This document shows positions 35,155-46,599 of a stretch of DNA of 64,000 nucleotides, in pieces. Under the pieces are notes generated by a model, which worked only from the letters and a program-made list of their open reading frames with translations, searched no databases and was not told the DNA's origin. A program made the position numbers and the translations under genes. Origin of the DNA: Pseudomonas kairouanensis (lineage in GTDB: Bacteria > Pseudomonadota > Gammaproteobacteria > Pseudomonadales > Pseudomonadaceae). Where the stretch lies: positions 62,001 through 126,000 of the forward strand of contig NZ_QUZU01000011.1 in the NCBI RefSeq assembly GCF_004682055.1, given 5' to 3'. Every line of letters begins with the position of its first letter. Within the stretch, counting starts at the first letter, position 1.

Positions 35155-35898
35155 TTACTGCTTTTCAAGCAGCCATTGGCGAGGGCCGGGCGTGAACTGA
35201 GGCACTTCATCCGCCTGCGCAGTATTGATCGCCTGGAAGATTTCCAACTGCTTATCCTTGCGCACAAAGATCCACGGGTTGCCCTGGCCGTTCAATTGCA
35301 ACCAGATGCTGTCATAGCCGCCGCTCATGGACGCGCAATCACCCGCCAGGCACAACGAGTACTGATCGACATTCGGCAGCCCGGCAACTTTGCCGTTGGC
35401 CTGGAATTGCACGATGGCGCCGCTGCCGAAACCGTCGAGGATCTTCCAGTCACCGCCCAGATACGCGGCGTACAGTGCTCGCTCGAAGTTGGCACCCAGT
35501 GGTGCGCCTTCCGGTGCTGGCTCTTTGGCTCGTGCAAACAATTGCTCAGGCTCATTGTCGTTGGCCACTTGCAGCAGTTGCTTGCCTTTGCGCTTGAGTT
35601 CGGTGGCGGAGCTGCCGTAGAAGTCGACGCTCCAGGCGCCGGATTTTTCACCCAGCAACTTGCCTTCTGCTACTTCAAAACCGTTGTAGTAGCGCGCCTG
35701 CCCTGCCTTGGGGTTGACCTCCCATTCGAGGTTCGGGCCAAAGCTTTGCAGGGCTTCACGCAAAGGGCCGCCCTTGGCTGCCGCATCGATGGCGACCTGG
35801 TTGATCCAGGTGCCGCTCACATCCAGGTCGGCGGGGTTGCTGGCGCAGCCGCCGAGCAGCAGGGTGAGCAACGATGAGGCTACAAGCGCTTTGCGCAT
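35155..35898 (-). CDS. Putative lipoprotein of unknown function
   Basis: The 247-residue product has a lipoprotein signal with lipobox LGGC (Cys18) followed by Ala-Ser, consistent with outer-membrane sorting. The mature part has no domain I recognise. It is soluble, rich in aromatic residues in WSVDFYG, YLGGDWKILDGFG and IWLQLNGQGNPWIFVRK, and has a Cys pair in LCLAGDC. Such a beta-rich pattern is common in envelope lipoproteins. It lies 57 bp downstream of the ridA stop and may be cotranscribed with spoT-ridA. Confidence 0.8.
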   Translation of the reverse strand: MRKALVASSLLTLLLGGCASNPADLDVSGTWINQVAIDAAAKGGPLREALQSFGPNLEWEVNPKAGQARYYNGFEVAEGKLLGEKSGAWSVDFYGSSATELKRKGKQLLQVANDNEPEQLFARAKEPAPEGAPLGANFERALYAAYLGGDWKILDGFGSGAIVQFQANGKVAGLPNVDQYSLCLAGDCASMSGGYDSIWLQLNGQGNPWIFVRKDKQLEIFQAINTAQADEVPQFTPGPRQWLLEKQ

Positions 35899-35955
35899 TA
35901 CGAAATCCTTCTGAAACAGAGTCGGCGCAGCCTGGGGAAAGCTGCGCCGGGTGTT

Positions 35956-36336
35956 TTACTCGATGACCAGAATCGCGTCCATCTCAACCTGCGCGCCCTT
36001 TGGCAGGGCGGCAACGCCGATGGCGGCACGGGCTGGGTACGGCTGTTCGAAGTACTTGCCCATGATCTCGTTGACCTTGGCGAAGTGGCTCAGGTCGGTG
36101 AGGAAGATGTTCAGCTTGACGATGTCCTTGAACGAACCGCCGGCGGCTTCGGCCACGGACTTGAGGTTCTCGAAGACCTGCACGGTCTGCGCTTCGAAGC
36201 CTTCCACCAGTTCCATGGTCTTCGGGTCCAGCGGGATCTGGCCGGACATGTAGACGGTGTTGCCTGCCTTGATCGCCTGGGAGTAAGTGCCGATGGCGGC
36301 TGGGGCCTTGTCGCTGGTGATAACGGTCTTGGTCAT
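35956..36336 (-). CDS. ridA: Reactive intermediate deaminase RidA
   Basis: RidA hydrolyses reactive enamines and imines made by PLP enzymes. The 126-residue product has the family segments [21 protein letters not shown] and the catalytic Arg in [13 protein letters not shown]. It lies 39 bp after spoT, an order conserved in Pseudomonas and Enterobacteria. A second, more divergent member lies at 61785-62138 beside dadA. Confidence 0.95.
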   Translation of the reverse strand: MTKTVITSDKAPAAIGTYSQAIKAGNTVYMSGQIPLDPKTMELVEGFEAQTVQVFENLKSVAEAAGGSFKDIVKLNIFLTDLSHFAKVNEIMGKYFEQPYPARAAIGVAALPKGAQVEMDAILVIE

Positions 36337-36375
36337 TTATGACTCCTTGTAAGAGGCAATGGCTTATTTGAAGAG

Positions 36376-38481
36376 TTATGCACGCATGCGGGTGATGCGG
36401 ATCACGCCGGTCAAGGCGCGCAGTTTCTTGATCACGCGGGCCAGGTGCACGCGGTCGTGCACGCTGACCACCAGCTGGACCACGCTGATGCGGCCATCGC
36501 GTTCGTCCATGCTGATTTTTTCGATATTGCCGTCGGCCGCGTTGACGCTGCTGGCCAGCAGGGCGATCAGGCCGCGTTGATGTTCCAGCTCCACGCGCAG
36601 CTCGACGTTGAATTCGCCGGTGACATCCTTGGCCCACGAAAGCTGGATGCATTTTTCCGGGTTGTGGCGGATTTCGGTGATGTTGCGGCAGTTGTCCAGG
36701 TGCACCACCATGCCTTTGCCGGCGGACAAGTGACCCACAATCGGGTCGCCCGGGATTGGCGTGCAGCACTTGGCATAGCTGAGCACCAGGCCTTCGGTGC
36801 CGCGAATCGCCAGCGGGCCTTCGGGGCTTGGCAACTGTTCGCCTTCGCCCAGCAGGCGGCGGGCGACCACATAGGCCATGCGGTTGCCCAGGCCGATGTC
36901 TTCCAGCAGGTCTTCGATGGTTTCCTGGCGGTACTCGTGGAGCATCGCTTGCACGCGTTCCTGCGGGATCTTGTCCAGGGCGCTGTCGAAACCGTTGAGC
37001 ACCTTGTTCAGCAGGCGTTCGCCCAGGCTGATGGACTCGGAACGGCGCTGCAGCTTCAGGGCGTGGCGAATGTGCGTGCGCGCCTTGCCGGTGACCACGA
37101 AGTTGAGCCATGCCGGGTTCGGGCGTGCGCCCGGTGCGCTGACAATCTCCACCGTGGAGCCGCTTTGCAGTGGCTCGGACAGCGGTGCGAGACGGCGATT
37201 GATCCGACAGGCAATGCAGCTGTTACCCACGTCGGTGTGCACCGCGTAGGCAAAGTCGACCGCCGTGGAGCCTTTGGGCAGCTCCATGATCCGGCCTTTG
37301 GGCGTGAACACGTAGACCTCGTCCGGGAACAGGTCGATCTTCACGCTTTCGATGAATTCCAGGGAGTTGCCGGCACGTTGTTGCATCTCCAGCACGCCTT
37401 TGACCCACTGACGGGCGCGGGCATGGGTGCCTTTTGGCTGTTCGTCACCGCTGGATTTATACAGCCAATGGGCGGCGATGCCGTTGTTGGCCATTTCTTC
37501 CATTTCCCGCGTGCGGATCTGGATCTCGATCGGCACCCCGTGCATACCGAACAGTGTGGTATGCAGCGACTGATAGCCGTTGGCCTTGGGAATGGCGATG
37601 TAGTCCTTGAAGCGGCCCGGCAGGGGTTTGTACAAATTATGTACAGCCCCCAGCACGCGGTAGCAGGTATCGACCTTGTCGACGATGATCCGGAACGCAT
37701 ACACGTCCATGATCTCGTTGAAGGCCCGGCGTTTGCCGCGCATCTTTTTATAGATGCCGTAGATGTGCTTCTGCCGCCCGCTGACTTCGCCCTCGATCTC
37801 ATCGATCGCCAGGCAATGGCTCAGGGACTCTTCGATCTTGTTGACGATTTCCTTGCGGTTGCCCCGGGCGCGCTTGACCGCCTGGTAGATGCGCGCCGAA
37901 CGCATCGGGTGCATGGCCTTGAAGCCAAGGTCTTCGAATTCGATACGAATGGCGTGCATGCCCAGCCGGTTGGCGATGGGCGCGTAGATTTCCAGGGTTT
38001 CCTTGGCGATGCGCCGGCGTTTTTCGCCGGACAGCACTTCCAGCGTGCGCATGTTGTGCAGCCGGTCGGCCAGCTTGACCAGGATCACACGAATATCGCG
38101 TGCCATGGCCATGGCCATCTTCTGGAAGTTTTCCGCCTGGGCTTCGGCCTTGGTCTCGAAGTTCATCTGGGTCAGTTTGCTGACCCCGTCGACCAGTTCG
38201 GCCACGGTTTCGCCAAATTGCGCGCTGAGCGCTTCCTTGGCGATGCCGGTGTCTTCGATCACGTCATGCAGCATCGCGGCCATCAGGCTTTGATGGTCCA
38301 TGTGCATGTCGGCCAGAATATTTGCCACCGCAAGGGGATGGGTGACATACGCCTCACCGCTACGGCGGCGCTGGCCGTCGTGGGCTTGTTCGGCGTAGAA
38401 ATACGCTCGGCGGACCAGGTTGACCTGGTCTGGGCCGAGGTAGGCCGATAAGCGATCGGCGAGGGCGTCTATGCTCGGCAT
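36376..38481 (-). CDS. spoT: Bifunctional (p)ppGpp synthase/hydrolase SpoT
   Basis: SpoT makes and degrades the alarmone (p)ppGpp. The 701-residue product has an intact hydrolase HD domain (H72-D73, ED at 76-77, THP at 47-49), the RelA/SpoT synthetase domain (about 230-350, with FKDYIAIPKANGYQSLHT and EIQIRT), a TGS domain (about 385-445, VYVFTPKGRIMELPKG) and a C-terminal ACT domain. The intact HD residues separate it from RelA. Gene order gmk-rpoZ-spoT-ridA is classical. It lies 60 bp after rpoZ. Confidence 0.97.
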   Translation of the reverse strand: MPSIDALADRLSAYLGPDQVNLVRRAYFYAEQAHDGQRRRSGEAYVTHPLAVANILADMHMDHQSLMAAMLHDVIEDTGIAKEALSAQFGETVAELVDGVSKLTQMNFETKAEAQAENFQKMAMAMARDIRVILVKLADRLHNMRTLEVLSGEKRRRIAKETLEIYAPIANRLGMHAIRIEFEDLGFKAMHPMRSARIYQAVKRARGNRKEIVNKIEESLSHCLAIDEIEGEVSGRQKHIYGIYKKMRGKRRAFNEIMDVYAFRIIVDKVDTCYRVLGAVHNLYKPLPGRFKDYIAIPKANGYQSLHTTLFGMHGVPIEIQIRTREMEEMANNGIAAHWLYKSSGDEQPKGTHARARQWVKGVLEMQQRAGNSLEFIESVKIDLFPDEVYVFTPKGRIMELPKGSTAVDFAYAVHTDVGNSCIACRINRRLAPLSEPLQSGSTVEIVSAPGARPNPAWLNFVVTGKARTHIRHALKLQRRSESISLGERLLNKVLNGFDSALDKIPQERVQAMLHEYRQETIEDLLEDIGLGNRMAYVVARRLLGEGEQLPSPEGPLAIRGTEGLVLSYAKCCTPIPGDPIVGHLSAGKGMVVHLDNCRNITEIRHNPEKCIQLSWAKDVTGEFNVELRVELEHQRGLIALLASSVNAADGNIEKISMDERDGRISVVQLVVSVHDRVHLARVIKKLRALTGVIRITRMRA

Positions 38482-38541
38482 AGGAGTGACTCCTGCCGCA
38501 TGCGTTGACCCCGCGCCGTGCTACGTCGACCAGGCATAGGC

Positions 38542-38805
38542 TTAGACGGCCTCGTTGGACTCGTCCTCGAACGCGGCAAACAGCGGTTCGTCTTCAACGA
38601 TTTCAGCGTTGGCGATGAACTCGTAGCTCATCAGGCCTTCAGCGATTTCACGCAGGGCTACAACGGTAGGCTTGTCGTTTTCCCACTGGACCAGGGGCTC
38701 TTTGCCGCCAGTGGCCAGTTGACGAGCACGCTTGGTAGAGAGCATGACCAGCTCAAAGCGGTTATCCACGTGTTCTAAGCAGTCTTCAACGGTTACGCGG
38801 GCCAT
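38542..38805 (-). CDS. rpoZ: RNA polymerase omega subunit
   Basis: Omega assists assembly of RNA polymerase and forms part of a ppGpp binding site. The 87-residue product begins [29 protein letters not shown], characteristic of RpoZ ([20 protein letters not shown] motifs). A Glu-rich tail follows. It lies downstream of gmk, across a terminator, and upstream of spoT. Confidence 0.97.
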   Translation of the reverse strand: MARVTVEDCLEHVDNRFELVMLSTKRARQLATGGKEPLVQWENDKPTVVALREIAEGLMSYEFIANAEIVEDEPLFAAFEDESNEAV

Positions 38806-38917
38806 GGTATTCCTCGGAGCGAATGCAAGATGCGCGCTGCCCGGTTGGGCGAGCGGACTGAGCAGTTTAAAAAATCACCAGCGTTTAGGGAAGCGCTGAT
38901 TTTTCGAGAGCCTTCGT

Positions 38918-38960
38918 AAAACCGCTGCAAGCGCCAATGTAAAGCCCTTGCAGCGGTTTT
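38918..38960 (-). terminator. Terminator after gmk
   Basis: Perfect 10-bp stem CCGCTGCAAG (38922-38931) / CTTGCAGCGG (38947-38956) flanked by AAAA and TTTT, with a 15-nt loop. It lies between the gmk stop and rpoZ and works on the minus strand. The flanks make it nearly symmetric. It should cut readthrough into rpoZ, which therefore probably has its own promoter in 38806-38917. Confidence 0.8.
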
Positions 38961-38972
38961 GGGAAGTGCCAA

Positions 38973-40467
<1,495 letters not shown>

Positions 40468-40520
40468 GGAGGTACCTCGCGTTGCAGTCCCGCAAACACG
40501 GGCTGATGGTTAGGCTTTTT

Positions 40521-40544
40521 TGTAGGAGCGAGCTTGCTCCTACA
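40521..40544. repeat. Single REP hairpin between yicC and rph
   Basis: TGTAGGAGC-GAGCTT-GCTCCTACA, a perfect 9-bp stem with a 6-nt loop. It is a collapsed single unit of the GTAGGAGCGAGC family and lies in the divergent gap upstream of yicC. Confidence 0.8.
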
Positions 40545-40643
40545 GTCTGAAGGCGCAGGATTGTAGCGCAGTGAGAGGAGTGCGCCCAAACCCGGCCAAT
40601 CGTTACCGAGTTTTTAGAAGTGCCCCGAATCGGCTCGCGGCTC

Positions 40644-40649
40644 TATAAT
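40644..40649 (+). promoter_or_regulatory. Consensus -10 box of the rph promoter
   Basis: A perfect TATAAT lies 38 bp before the rph ATG in a GC-rich context. The matching -35 position (TGCCCC at 17-bp spacing) is poor, so the promoter may depend on the -10 alone or on an activator. Confidence 0.5.
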
Positions 40650-40686
40650 GCTCGGCAGTTTTTCGTCCTCAGTACAGGTATCCCCT

Positions 40687-41409
40687 ATGAAACGTCCAAG
40701 TGGTCGCGTTGCCGATCAGCTCCGCTCGATCCGCATCACCCGCAACTACACCAAACACGCCGAGGGATCTGTACTGGTCGAGTTTGGCGATACCAAGGTT
40801 ATTTGCACTGTCAGCGTCGAAAACGGCGTGCCGCGCTTTCTTAAAGGCCAGGGCCAGGGTTGGTTGACTGCCGAATACGGCATGCTGCCGCGCGCCACTG
40901 GCGAGCGTAACCAGCGTGAAGCCAGCCGTGGCAAGCAAGGCGGGCGCACCCTGGAAATCCAGCGCCTGATCGGCCGTTCCCTGCGCGCAGCCCTGGACAT
41001 GTCCAAGCTGGGCGACGTGACCCTGTACGTCGACTGCGACGTGATCCAGGCTGACGGCGGCACCCGCACCGCGTCCATCACCGGCGCCATGGTGGCCCTG
41101 GTTGACGCACTCAAAGTGATCAAGAAGCGTGGCGGCCTGAAAGGCGGCGACCCGCTCAAGCAAATGATTGCCGCCGTATCGGTGGGCATGTACCAGGGCG
41201 AGCCTGTGCTGGACCTGGACTACCTGGAAGACTCGGCCGCCGAGACCGACCTGAACGTGGTGATGACCAGCACCGGTGGTTTCATCGAAGTGCAAGGCAC
41301 TGCCGAAGGCGCGCCATTCCAGCCTGCCGAGCTGAACGCCATGCTGGCCCTGGCCCAGAAGGGCATGACCGAGATCTTCGAACTGCAAAACGCCGCATTG
41401 GCCGACTGA
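40687..41409 (+). CDS. rph: Ribonuclease PH
   Basis: RNase PH trims tRNA 3' ends phosphorolytically. The 240-residue product starts [15 protein letters not shown], has the phosphate-site arginine in [17 protein letters not shown], and the AEGAPF and [15 protein letters not shown] motifs. A longer in-frame reading from 40648 covers the promoter and was rejected. Length is normal. It is followed 22 bp later by a DUF4870 membrane protein. Confidence 0.97.
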   Translation: MKRPSGRVADQLRSIRITRNYTKHAEGSVLVEFGDTKVICTVSVENGVPRFLKGQGQGWLTAEYGMLPRATGERNQREASRGKQGGRTLEIQRLIGRSLRAALDMSKLGDVTLYVDCDVIQADGGTRTASITGAMVALVDALKVIKKRGGLKGGDPLKQMIAAVSVGMYQGEPVLDLDYLEDSAAETDLNVVMTSTGGFIEVQGTAEGAPFQPAELNAMLALAQKGMTEIFELQNAALAD

Positions 41410-41431
41410 GCCGGCCTCAAGGAGAAACGCC

Positions 41432-41800
41432 ATGAGTGACAGTCAATTGCCAGCGTCCACGCCTTCCTATGAAGCGCGCCAGGGTGCGATGTTGTGTCAT
41501 TTCGCGGCCTTCCTTGGGTTTGTGTTCCCGTTCGGCAGCGTGATCGGGCCGCTGATCCTGTGGCAGCTCAAGAAGGAAAAGGATGCGTTCATTGATGACC
41601 AGGGCAAGGAGGCCTTGAACTTCCAGATCACCGTAGCCATCGCCTGGATTGCTTCCATGGTGCTGGCCTTCGCGGTGATCGGGTTTTTCCTGATGATCGT
41701 GCTGGTGATCGCCACCCTGGTGTTGACCATCATTGGTGGCATCAAGGCCAACAAGGGGGTTGCCTATCGCTATCCCTTGACCTGGCGATTGGTCAAATAA
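41432..41800 (+). CDS. DUF4870 small membrane protein
   Basis: The 122-residue product has two or three transmembrane segments (about 21-45, 68-88 and 85-110) and the DUF4870 pattern: ARQGAMLCHFAAFLGFVFPFG, a QLKKEKDAFIDDQGKEALNFQ loop and a GIKANKGVAYRYPLTWRLV end. No function is known for the family. It follows rph in one transcript that ends at the terminator 41812-41842. An AAGGAG site precedes the ATG. Confidence 0.85.
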   Translation: MSDSQLPASTPSYEARQGAMLCHFAAFLGFVFPFGSVIGPLILWQLKKEKDAFIDDQGKEALNFQITVAIAWIASMVLAFAVIGFFLMIVLVIATLVLTIIGGIKANKGVAYRYPLTWRLVK

Positions 41801-41811
41801 TGAACGCCCAC

Positions 41812-41842
41812 AAAAAAACCGACAGCGATGTCGGTTTTTTTG
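41812..41842. terminator. Bidirectional terminator between the rph unit and crc
   Basis: AAAAAAACCGACA-GCGA-TGTCGGTTTTTTT: a 7-bp GC-containing stem extended by A/T pairs, with T-runs on both strands. It ends the DUF4870 transcript and, on the other strand, the crc transcript. Confidence 0.9.
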
Positions 41843-41858
41843 TACCTGGAAAAAGACC

Positions 41859-42638
41859 TTAGATGGTCAGTGTCCAGTCGTAGTCCACGATCAGCGGCGC
41901 ATGCTGCGAGAAACGCGGCTGGCGCGGCAGGCGTGCACTGCGAACGAACCGGCGCAGACCAGGGGTCAGCAACTGGTAGTCGAAGCGCCAGCCCAGGTTG
42001 AGCATTTCCGCCTGTTCGTTATCCGGCCACCAGCTGTACTGGTCGCCTTCACGGCTGACTTCGCGCAGGGCATCCACATAGCCCATGTTGCCGACAATCT
42101 CGTCCATCCAGGCCCGTTCCGGCGCCAGGAAGCCCGGGGATTGCTGGCTGTCGCGCCAGTTCTTGATATCCAGCTTCTGTTGCGCCACGTACAGCGAGCC
42201 ACAATAAATGTACTCGCGACGTTTGCGCCGCTGTTTATCCAGGTAACGGGCGAAATCGTCCATTAGCTTGAACTTCTGGTTCAAGTCTTCATCGCCGTTC
42301 TGCCCCGAAGGAAGCAGCAAGGTCGCGATGCTGACCTTATCGAAATCGGCTTGCAGGTAGCGCCCGTAGCGGTCGGCTGTCTCGAAGCCGAGGCCGCTGA
42401 TGACCGCCTTGGGTTGCAACCGCGAATACAAAGCCACGCCACCTTGGGTGGGCACTTCGGCATCGCAGGCATAAAGGAAGTAGCCATCCAGTTGGAAGGC
42501 TGGGTCGTCCAGTTCAAAGGCGGAGGCGCGGGTATCCTGCAGGCAGATGACGTCGGCATTCTGGGCTTGCAGCCAACTGAGCAAACCACGCTCGACTGCA
42601 GCCTGAATACCATTAACGTTCACACTGATGATCCGCAT
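41859..42638 (-). CDS. crc: Catabolite repression control protein Crc
   Basis: Crc works with Hfq to repress translation of mRNAs for less-preferred carbon sources. The 259-residue product has the exonuclease III/endonuclease fold but lacks key catalytic residues. QDTRAS stands where nucleases have QE-K, YCGSLYVAQ where they have the GDFN-A loop, and FSQHAP where they have SDHxP. This is as expected of Crc. A 12-codon longer reading was rejected because the family starts MRIISVNVNGIQ. It is divergent from pyrE, as in other pseudomonads. Confidence 0.94.
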   Translation of the reverse strand: MRIISVNVNGIQAAVERGLLSWLQAQNADVICLQDTRASAFELDDPAFQLDGYFLYACDAEVPTQGGVALYSRLQPKAVISGLGFETADRYGRYLQADFDKVSIATLLLPSGQNGDEDLNQKFKLMDDFARYLDKQRRKRREYIYCGSLYVAQQKLDIKNWRDSQQSPGFLAPERAWMDEIVGNMGYVDALREVSREGDQYSWWPDNEQAEMLNLGWRFDYQLLTPGLRRFVRSARLPRQPRFSQHAPLIVDYDWTLTI

Positions 42639-42660
42639 AAATGGCCCCAAAAATCGCGTG

Positions 42661-42675
42661 CGTGTATGATACACG
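42661..42675. promoter_or_regulatory. Perfect 15-bp palindrome over the crc/pyrE divergent promoter
   Basis: CGTGTAT-G-ATACACG lies midway between the crc and pyrE starts. It contains TATGAT on the plus strand and TATCAT on the minus strand, either of which could be a -10 box. No strong -35 is seen for either. Its symmetry suggests an operator or overlapping promoters. Confidence 0.45.
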
Positions 42676-42720
42676 CCGTCTAACTAATTAGCTAAATCCG
42701 TGGTATCTGAGGCTTTTTTC

Positions 42721-43365
42721 ATGCAGGCGTATCAACGCGATTTCATTCGTTTTGCCATCGATCGCGGCGTTTTGCGCTTCGGTGAGTTCACCCTCAAGTC
42801 CGGGCGCACCAGCCCGTACTTCTTCAATGCAGGCTTGTTCAACTCGGGTTCGGCCCTGGCTCAGCTGGGTCGTTTCTATGCGGCAGCCATCGTTGAAAGC
42901 GGTATTTCCTTCGACGTGCTGTTCGGTCCAGCCTACAAGGGCATTCCCCTGGCGGCCGCGACGGCCGTGGCGTTGGCCGAACATCACGGGCGGGATCTGC
43001 CATGGTGTTTCAACCGTAAAGAGGCCAAGGCCCATGGCGAAGGCGGCAGCCTGGTGGGCGCGCCGCTGACCGGTGATGTGCTGATCATCGACGACGTGAT
43101 CACCGCAGGCACGGCGATTCGTGAAGTGATGCAGATCATTGCATCCCAGGATGGCGCCAAGGCTGCCGGTGTGCTGATCGCGTTGAACCGCCAGGAGCGT
43201 GGCAATGGTGAATTGTCGGCGATCCAGGAAGTGGAGCGTGATTTTGGTATTCCGGTGGTGAGCATCGTGTCGTTGAACCAGGTGTTGCAGTTCCTGGAAG
43301 ATGACCCGCAGCTCAAGCAGCATTTGCCGGCGGTTCGTGCATACCGCGAGCAGTTTGGCGTCTGA
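42721..43365 (+). CDS. pyrE: Orotate phosphoribosyltransferase
   Basis: PyrE makes orotidine monophosphate in pyrimidine synthesis. The 214-residue product starts [23 protein letters not shown] and has the PRPP-binding motif [13 protein letters not shown] (about 119-131) and the [13 protein letters not shown] loop. A seven-codon longer reading (42700) is less likely. It ends before a REP pair and a strong terminator. Confidence 0.97.
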   Translation: MQAYQRDFIRFAIDRGVLRFGEFTLKSGRTSPYFFNAGLFNSGSALAQLGRFYAAAIVESGISFDVLFGPAYKGIPLAAATAVALAEHHGRDLPWCFNRKEAKAHGEGGSLVGAPLTGDVLIIDDVITAGTAIREVMQIIASQDGAKAAGVLIALNRQERGNGELSAIQEVERDFGIPVVSIVSLNQVLQFLEDDPQLKQHLPAVRAYREQFGV

Positions 43366-43393
43366 CATCGGTCCCTCTGTATAAGAGGGCTTG

Positions 43394-43482
43394 TGTGGGA
43401 GCGGGCTTGCTCGCAAATGCGGTGGGTCAGAAACATATCCAGTGACTGACACTCCGCATTCGCGAGCAAGCCCGCTCCCACA
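43394..43482. repeat. REP pair (GTGGGAGCGGGC family) after pyrE
   Basis: Arms TGTGGGAGCGGGCTTGCTCG and its inverse ending GCCCGCTCCCACA, with one mismatch (CTCGCAAATGC against GCATTCGCGAG). It lies between pyrE and the terminator at 43501-43539. Confidence 0.9.
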
Positions 43483-43500
43483 TTTGGACCGCGTACAAAT

Positions 43501-43539
43501 AAAAAGCCCCCGCTCAATTGAATTGAGCGGGGGCTTTTT
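43501..43539. terminator. Bidirectional terminator between pyrE and argB
   Basis: AAAAAGCCCCCGCTCAATT / AATTGAGCGGGGGCTTTTT: an almost perfect long stem with minimal loop, T-run on both strands. It ends pyrE on the plus strand and argB on the minus strand. Confidence 0.92.
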
Positions 43540-43551
43540 GGTTTTCGGTGT

Positions 43552-44457
<906 letters not shown>

Positions 44458-44476
44458 TCAGGGCTCCGGTAAAAAA

Positions 44477-45874
44477 TCAGAACGGTAATTGGAGATCAGG
44501 GGCAACACGTTTCAACTGGGCGTGGAATACGTCCTTGATGCGCTGCAACTCAGCCTCGGTATCCGCCTCGAAACGCAGGACCAGCACCGGTGTGGTGTTG
44601 GACGCGCGAACCAGGCCCCAGCCTTTGGCGTAATCGACTCGCACACCATCAATGAGGGTCAGGTCGGCGCCTTCGCCCCATTGCGCATCGTGCAGTGCGT
44701 CAATGATGCTGAATTTGCTCTCCTCGGTCACATGGATATTGATCTCTGGCGTAGAAATATCATTCGGGAAGGTCTGAAACAGCTCCTCGGCCGTGGATTT
44801 TTCCTTGCTGAGGATCTCCAGCAGACGAGCGGCGCTGTAAATGCCGTCATCGAAGCCGAACCAGCGTTCCTTGAAGAACACATGGCCGCTCATTTCGCCG
44901 GCCAGCAGGGCGCCAGTTTCCTTCATTTTCTTTTTGATCAACGAGTGACCGGTCTTCCACATGAGTGGGCGGCCGCCGTATTCCTTGATCAGCGGGGTGA
45001 GGCGGCGGGTGCACTTCACGTCGAAGATGATCTCGGCGTTGGCGTTGCGTGCTACCACATCACGGGCGAACAGCATCAGCAGGCGGTCCGGGAACACGAT
45101 CTCGCCGGTCTCCGTCACCACGCCCACGCGGTCACCGTCGCCGTCGAAGGCCAGGCCCACGTCAGCCCCGGTTTCCTTGACCTTGGCGATCAGGTCCACC
45201 AGGTTTTCCGGCTTGCCTGGGTCTGGGTGGTGGTTGGGGAAGTGGCCGTCAACCTCGCAGAACAGCGGGATTACCTCGCAGTTCAGCGCTTCGAGCAGTT
45301 GCGGGGCGATCACGCCGGCCGCGCCGTTGCCGCAGTCCACCACTACTTTGAGGCGGCGCGCGAGCTTGACGTCACGGGTGATTTCATCGGAGTAGCGCTG
45401 CAGGATGTCGACCTTGGTGATGCTGCCTTTACCGCTGGTCAGGTCGTTGGTCTTGAGGCGGTTGTGCAGGGCCTGGATCTGTTCGTTGGCAAGGGTATCG
45501 CCGGCGATGACGATCTTGAAGCCGTTGTAGTCCGACGGGTTATGGCTGCCGGTGAGCATCACCCCGGACTTGCCGGCCAGCACGTTAGCGGCGTAGTACA
45601 GCGCAGGGGTAGGCACCAGGCCGACGTCGCTGACATGGCAGCCGCTGTCGGCCAGGCCTTGGATCAGTTGTTCCACCAACTCGGGGCCGGACAGGCGACC
45701 GTCACGGCCGACCGATACGTTGGGCTCGTCCTGGGCCAGGCTTTGGGAACCGATGGCGCGGCCAATCCAGTAGGCAGTTTCGGCAGTCAGGGTCTTGGGC
45801 ACCACACCACGGATGTCGTAGGCGCGAAAGATGCTGTCGGGGAATGTCGGGGCTACTCGGGCTGCGGTACTCAT
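44477..45874 (-). CDS. algC: Phosphomannomutase/phosphoglucomutase AlgC
   Basis: AlgC supplies mannose-1-phosphate and glucose-1-phosphate for alginate, LPS and other polysaccharides. The 465-residue product has the phosphoserine loop TGSHNPSDYNG (Ser110), the metal-binding AFDGDGDRVGV, and the sugar-binding GEMSGHVFF. The start is MSTAARVAPTFPDSIFRAYDIRG; an ATG six codons upstream exists. The 264-bp gap behind it suggests its own promoter, as known for algC in P. aeruginosa. Confidence 0.95.
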   Translation of the reverse strand: MSTAARVAPTFPDSIFRAYDIRGVVPKTLTAETAYWIGRAIGSQSLAQDEPNVSVGRDGRLSGPELVEQLIQGLADSGCHVSDVGLVPTPALYYAANVLAGKSGVMLTGSHNPSDYNGFKIVIAGDTLANEQIQALHNRLKTNDLTSGKGSITKVDILQRYSDEITRDVKLARRLKVVVDCGNGAAGVIAPQLLEALNCEVIPLFCEVDGHFPNHHPDPGKPENLVDLIAKVKETGADVGLAFDGDGDRVGVVTETGEIVFPDRLLMLFARDVVARNANAEIIFDVKCTRRLTPLIKEYGGRPLMWKTGHSLIKKKMKETGALLAGEMSGHVFFKERWFGFDDGIYSAARLLEILSKEKSTAEELFQTFPNDISTPEINIHVTEESKFSIIDALHDAQWGEGADLTLIDGVRVDYAKGWGLVRASNTTPVLVLRFEADTEAELQRIKDVFHAQLKRVAPDLQLPF

Positions 45875-46138
45875 CGCGGGGGGAAACTCCATCTGAAGGG
45901 GGCAAGGCTGGTCTGAATGTGACTGACCGGCAGGCTCAAACTGAAGGGTATGACGGTGTTTTTGGCAGAGAGTTCGTGGTGCAAAAATGCCATCGGAGCT
46001 TGGGCTCCGTCTTTTTGTCTGCGTAATTCATTGATTTCAATGGGGAAATCTCGCTGATTAAGTCCGCGCATTCTTCGTCCTGAAAAGCCTTGCGGTGGCG
46101 TCAGGCCGGGCAACGGCGCCCGGCCAGGTTCAGCGTAG
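45875..46138 (-). promoter_or_regulatory. algC upstream region with two hairpins after dut
   Basis: Two inverted repeats are seen. GGCCGGGC-AACGGC-GCCCGGCC (46104-46125) lies just after the dut stop. CGGAGC-TTGG-GCTCCG (45994-46009) is followed on the plus strand by TCTTTTT. The first has no T-run. I searched for an AlgR box and a sigma54 promoter on the minus strand and found neither convincingly. Confidence 0.5.
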
Positions 46139-46594
46139 TCAGTGGCTGCCGGAATGCCCGAAACCGCCTGCGCCGCGTTGGGTTTCATCGAATTCCTGGA
46201 CCAGTTCGAAGTGCGCCTGTACCACCGGCACCAGCACCAACTGTGCAATACGCTCGCCGACCGCGATATTGAATGCGGTCTGGCCACGGTTCCAGCACGA
46301 CACCATCAGCTCGCCCTGATAGTCCGAGTCGATCAGGCCCACCAGGTTGCCCAGCACGATGCCGTGTTTGTGGCCCAGGCCCGAGCGCGGCAGGATCAGC
46401 GCCGCCAGGCCCGGGTCGCCGATGTAGATCGACAGGCCGGTGGGAATCAGCAGGGTCTGGCCCGGCTCAAGGACAGTGTCCTCCTTCAGCATGGCGCGCA
46501 GGTCCAGGCCGGCAGAGCCTGGGGTAGCGTAGGCCGGCAGGGGGAATTCGTTGCCGATGCGGGGGTCGAGGATCTTGGCTTGCAAAGCGTGCAT
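46139..46594 (-). CDS. dut: Deoxyuridine triphosphatase (dUTPase)
   Basis: Dut hydrolyses dUTP to dUMP, keeping uracil out of DNA. The 151-residue product has all five trimeric dUTPase motifs: [37 protein letters not shown] and [10 protein letters not shown]. It starts 5 bp after coaBC, as in other gammaproteobacteria. Confidence 0.97.
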   Translation of the reverse strand: MHALQAKILDPRIGNEFPLPAYATPGSAGLDLRAMLKEDTVLEPGQTLLIPTGLSIYIGDPGLAALILPRSGLGHKHGIVLGNLVGLIDSDYQGELMVSCWNRGQTAFNIAVGERIAQLVLVPVVQAHFELVQEFDETQRGAGGFGHSGSH

Positions 46595-46599
46595 GGAAA

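Noticed and set aside
36445..38451. A 668-codon open frame on the plus strand opposite spoT
   Set aside because: Antisense shadow of spoT with composition typical of reverse-strand GC-rich coding DNA.
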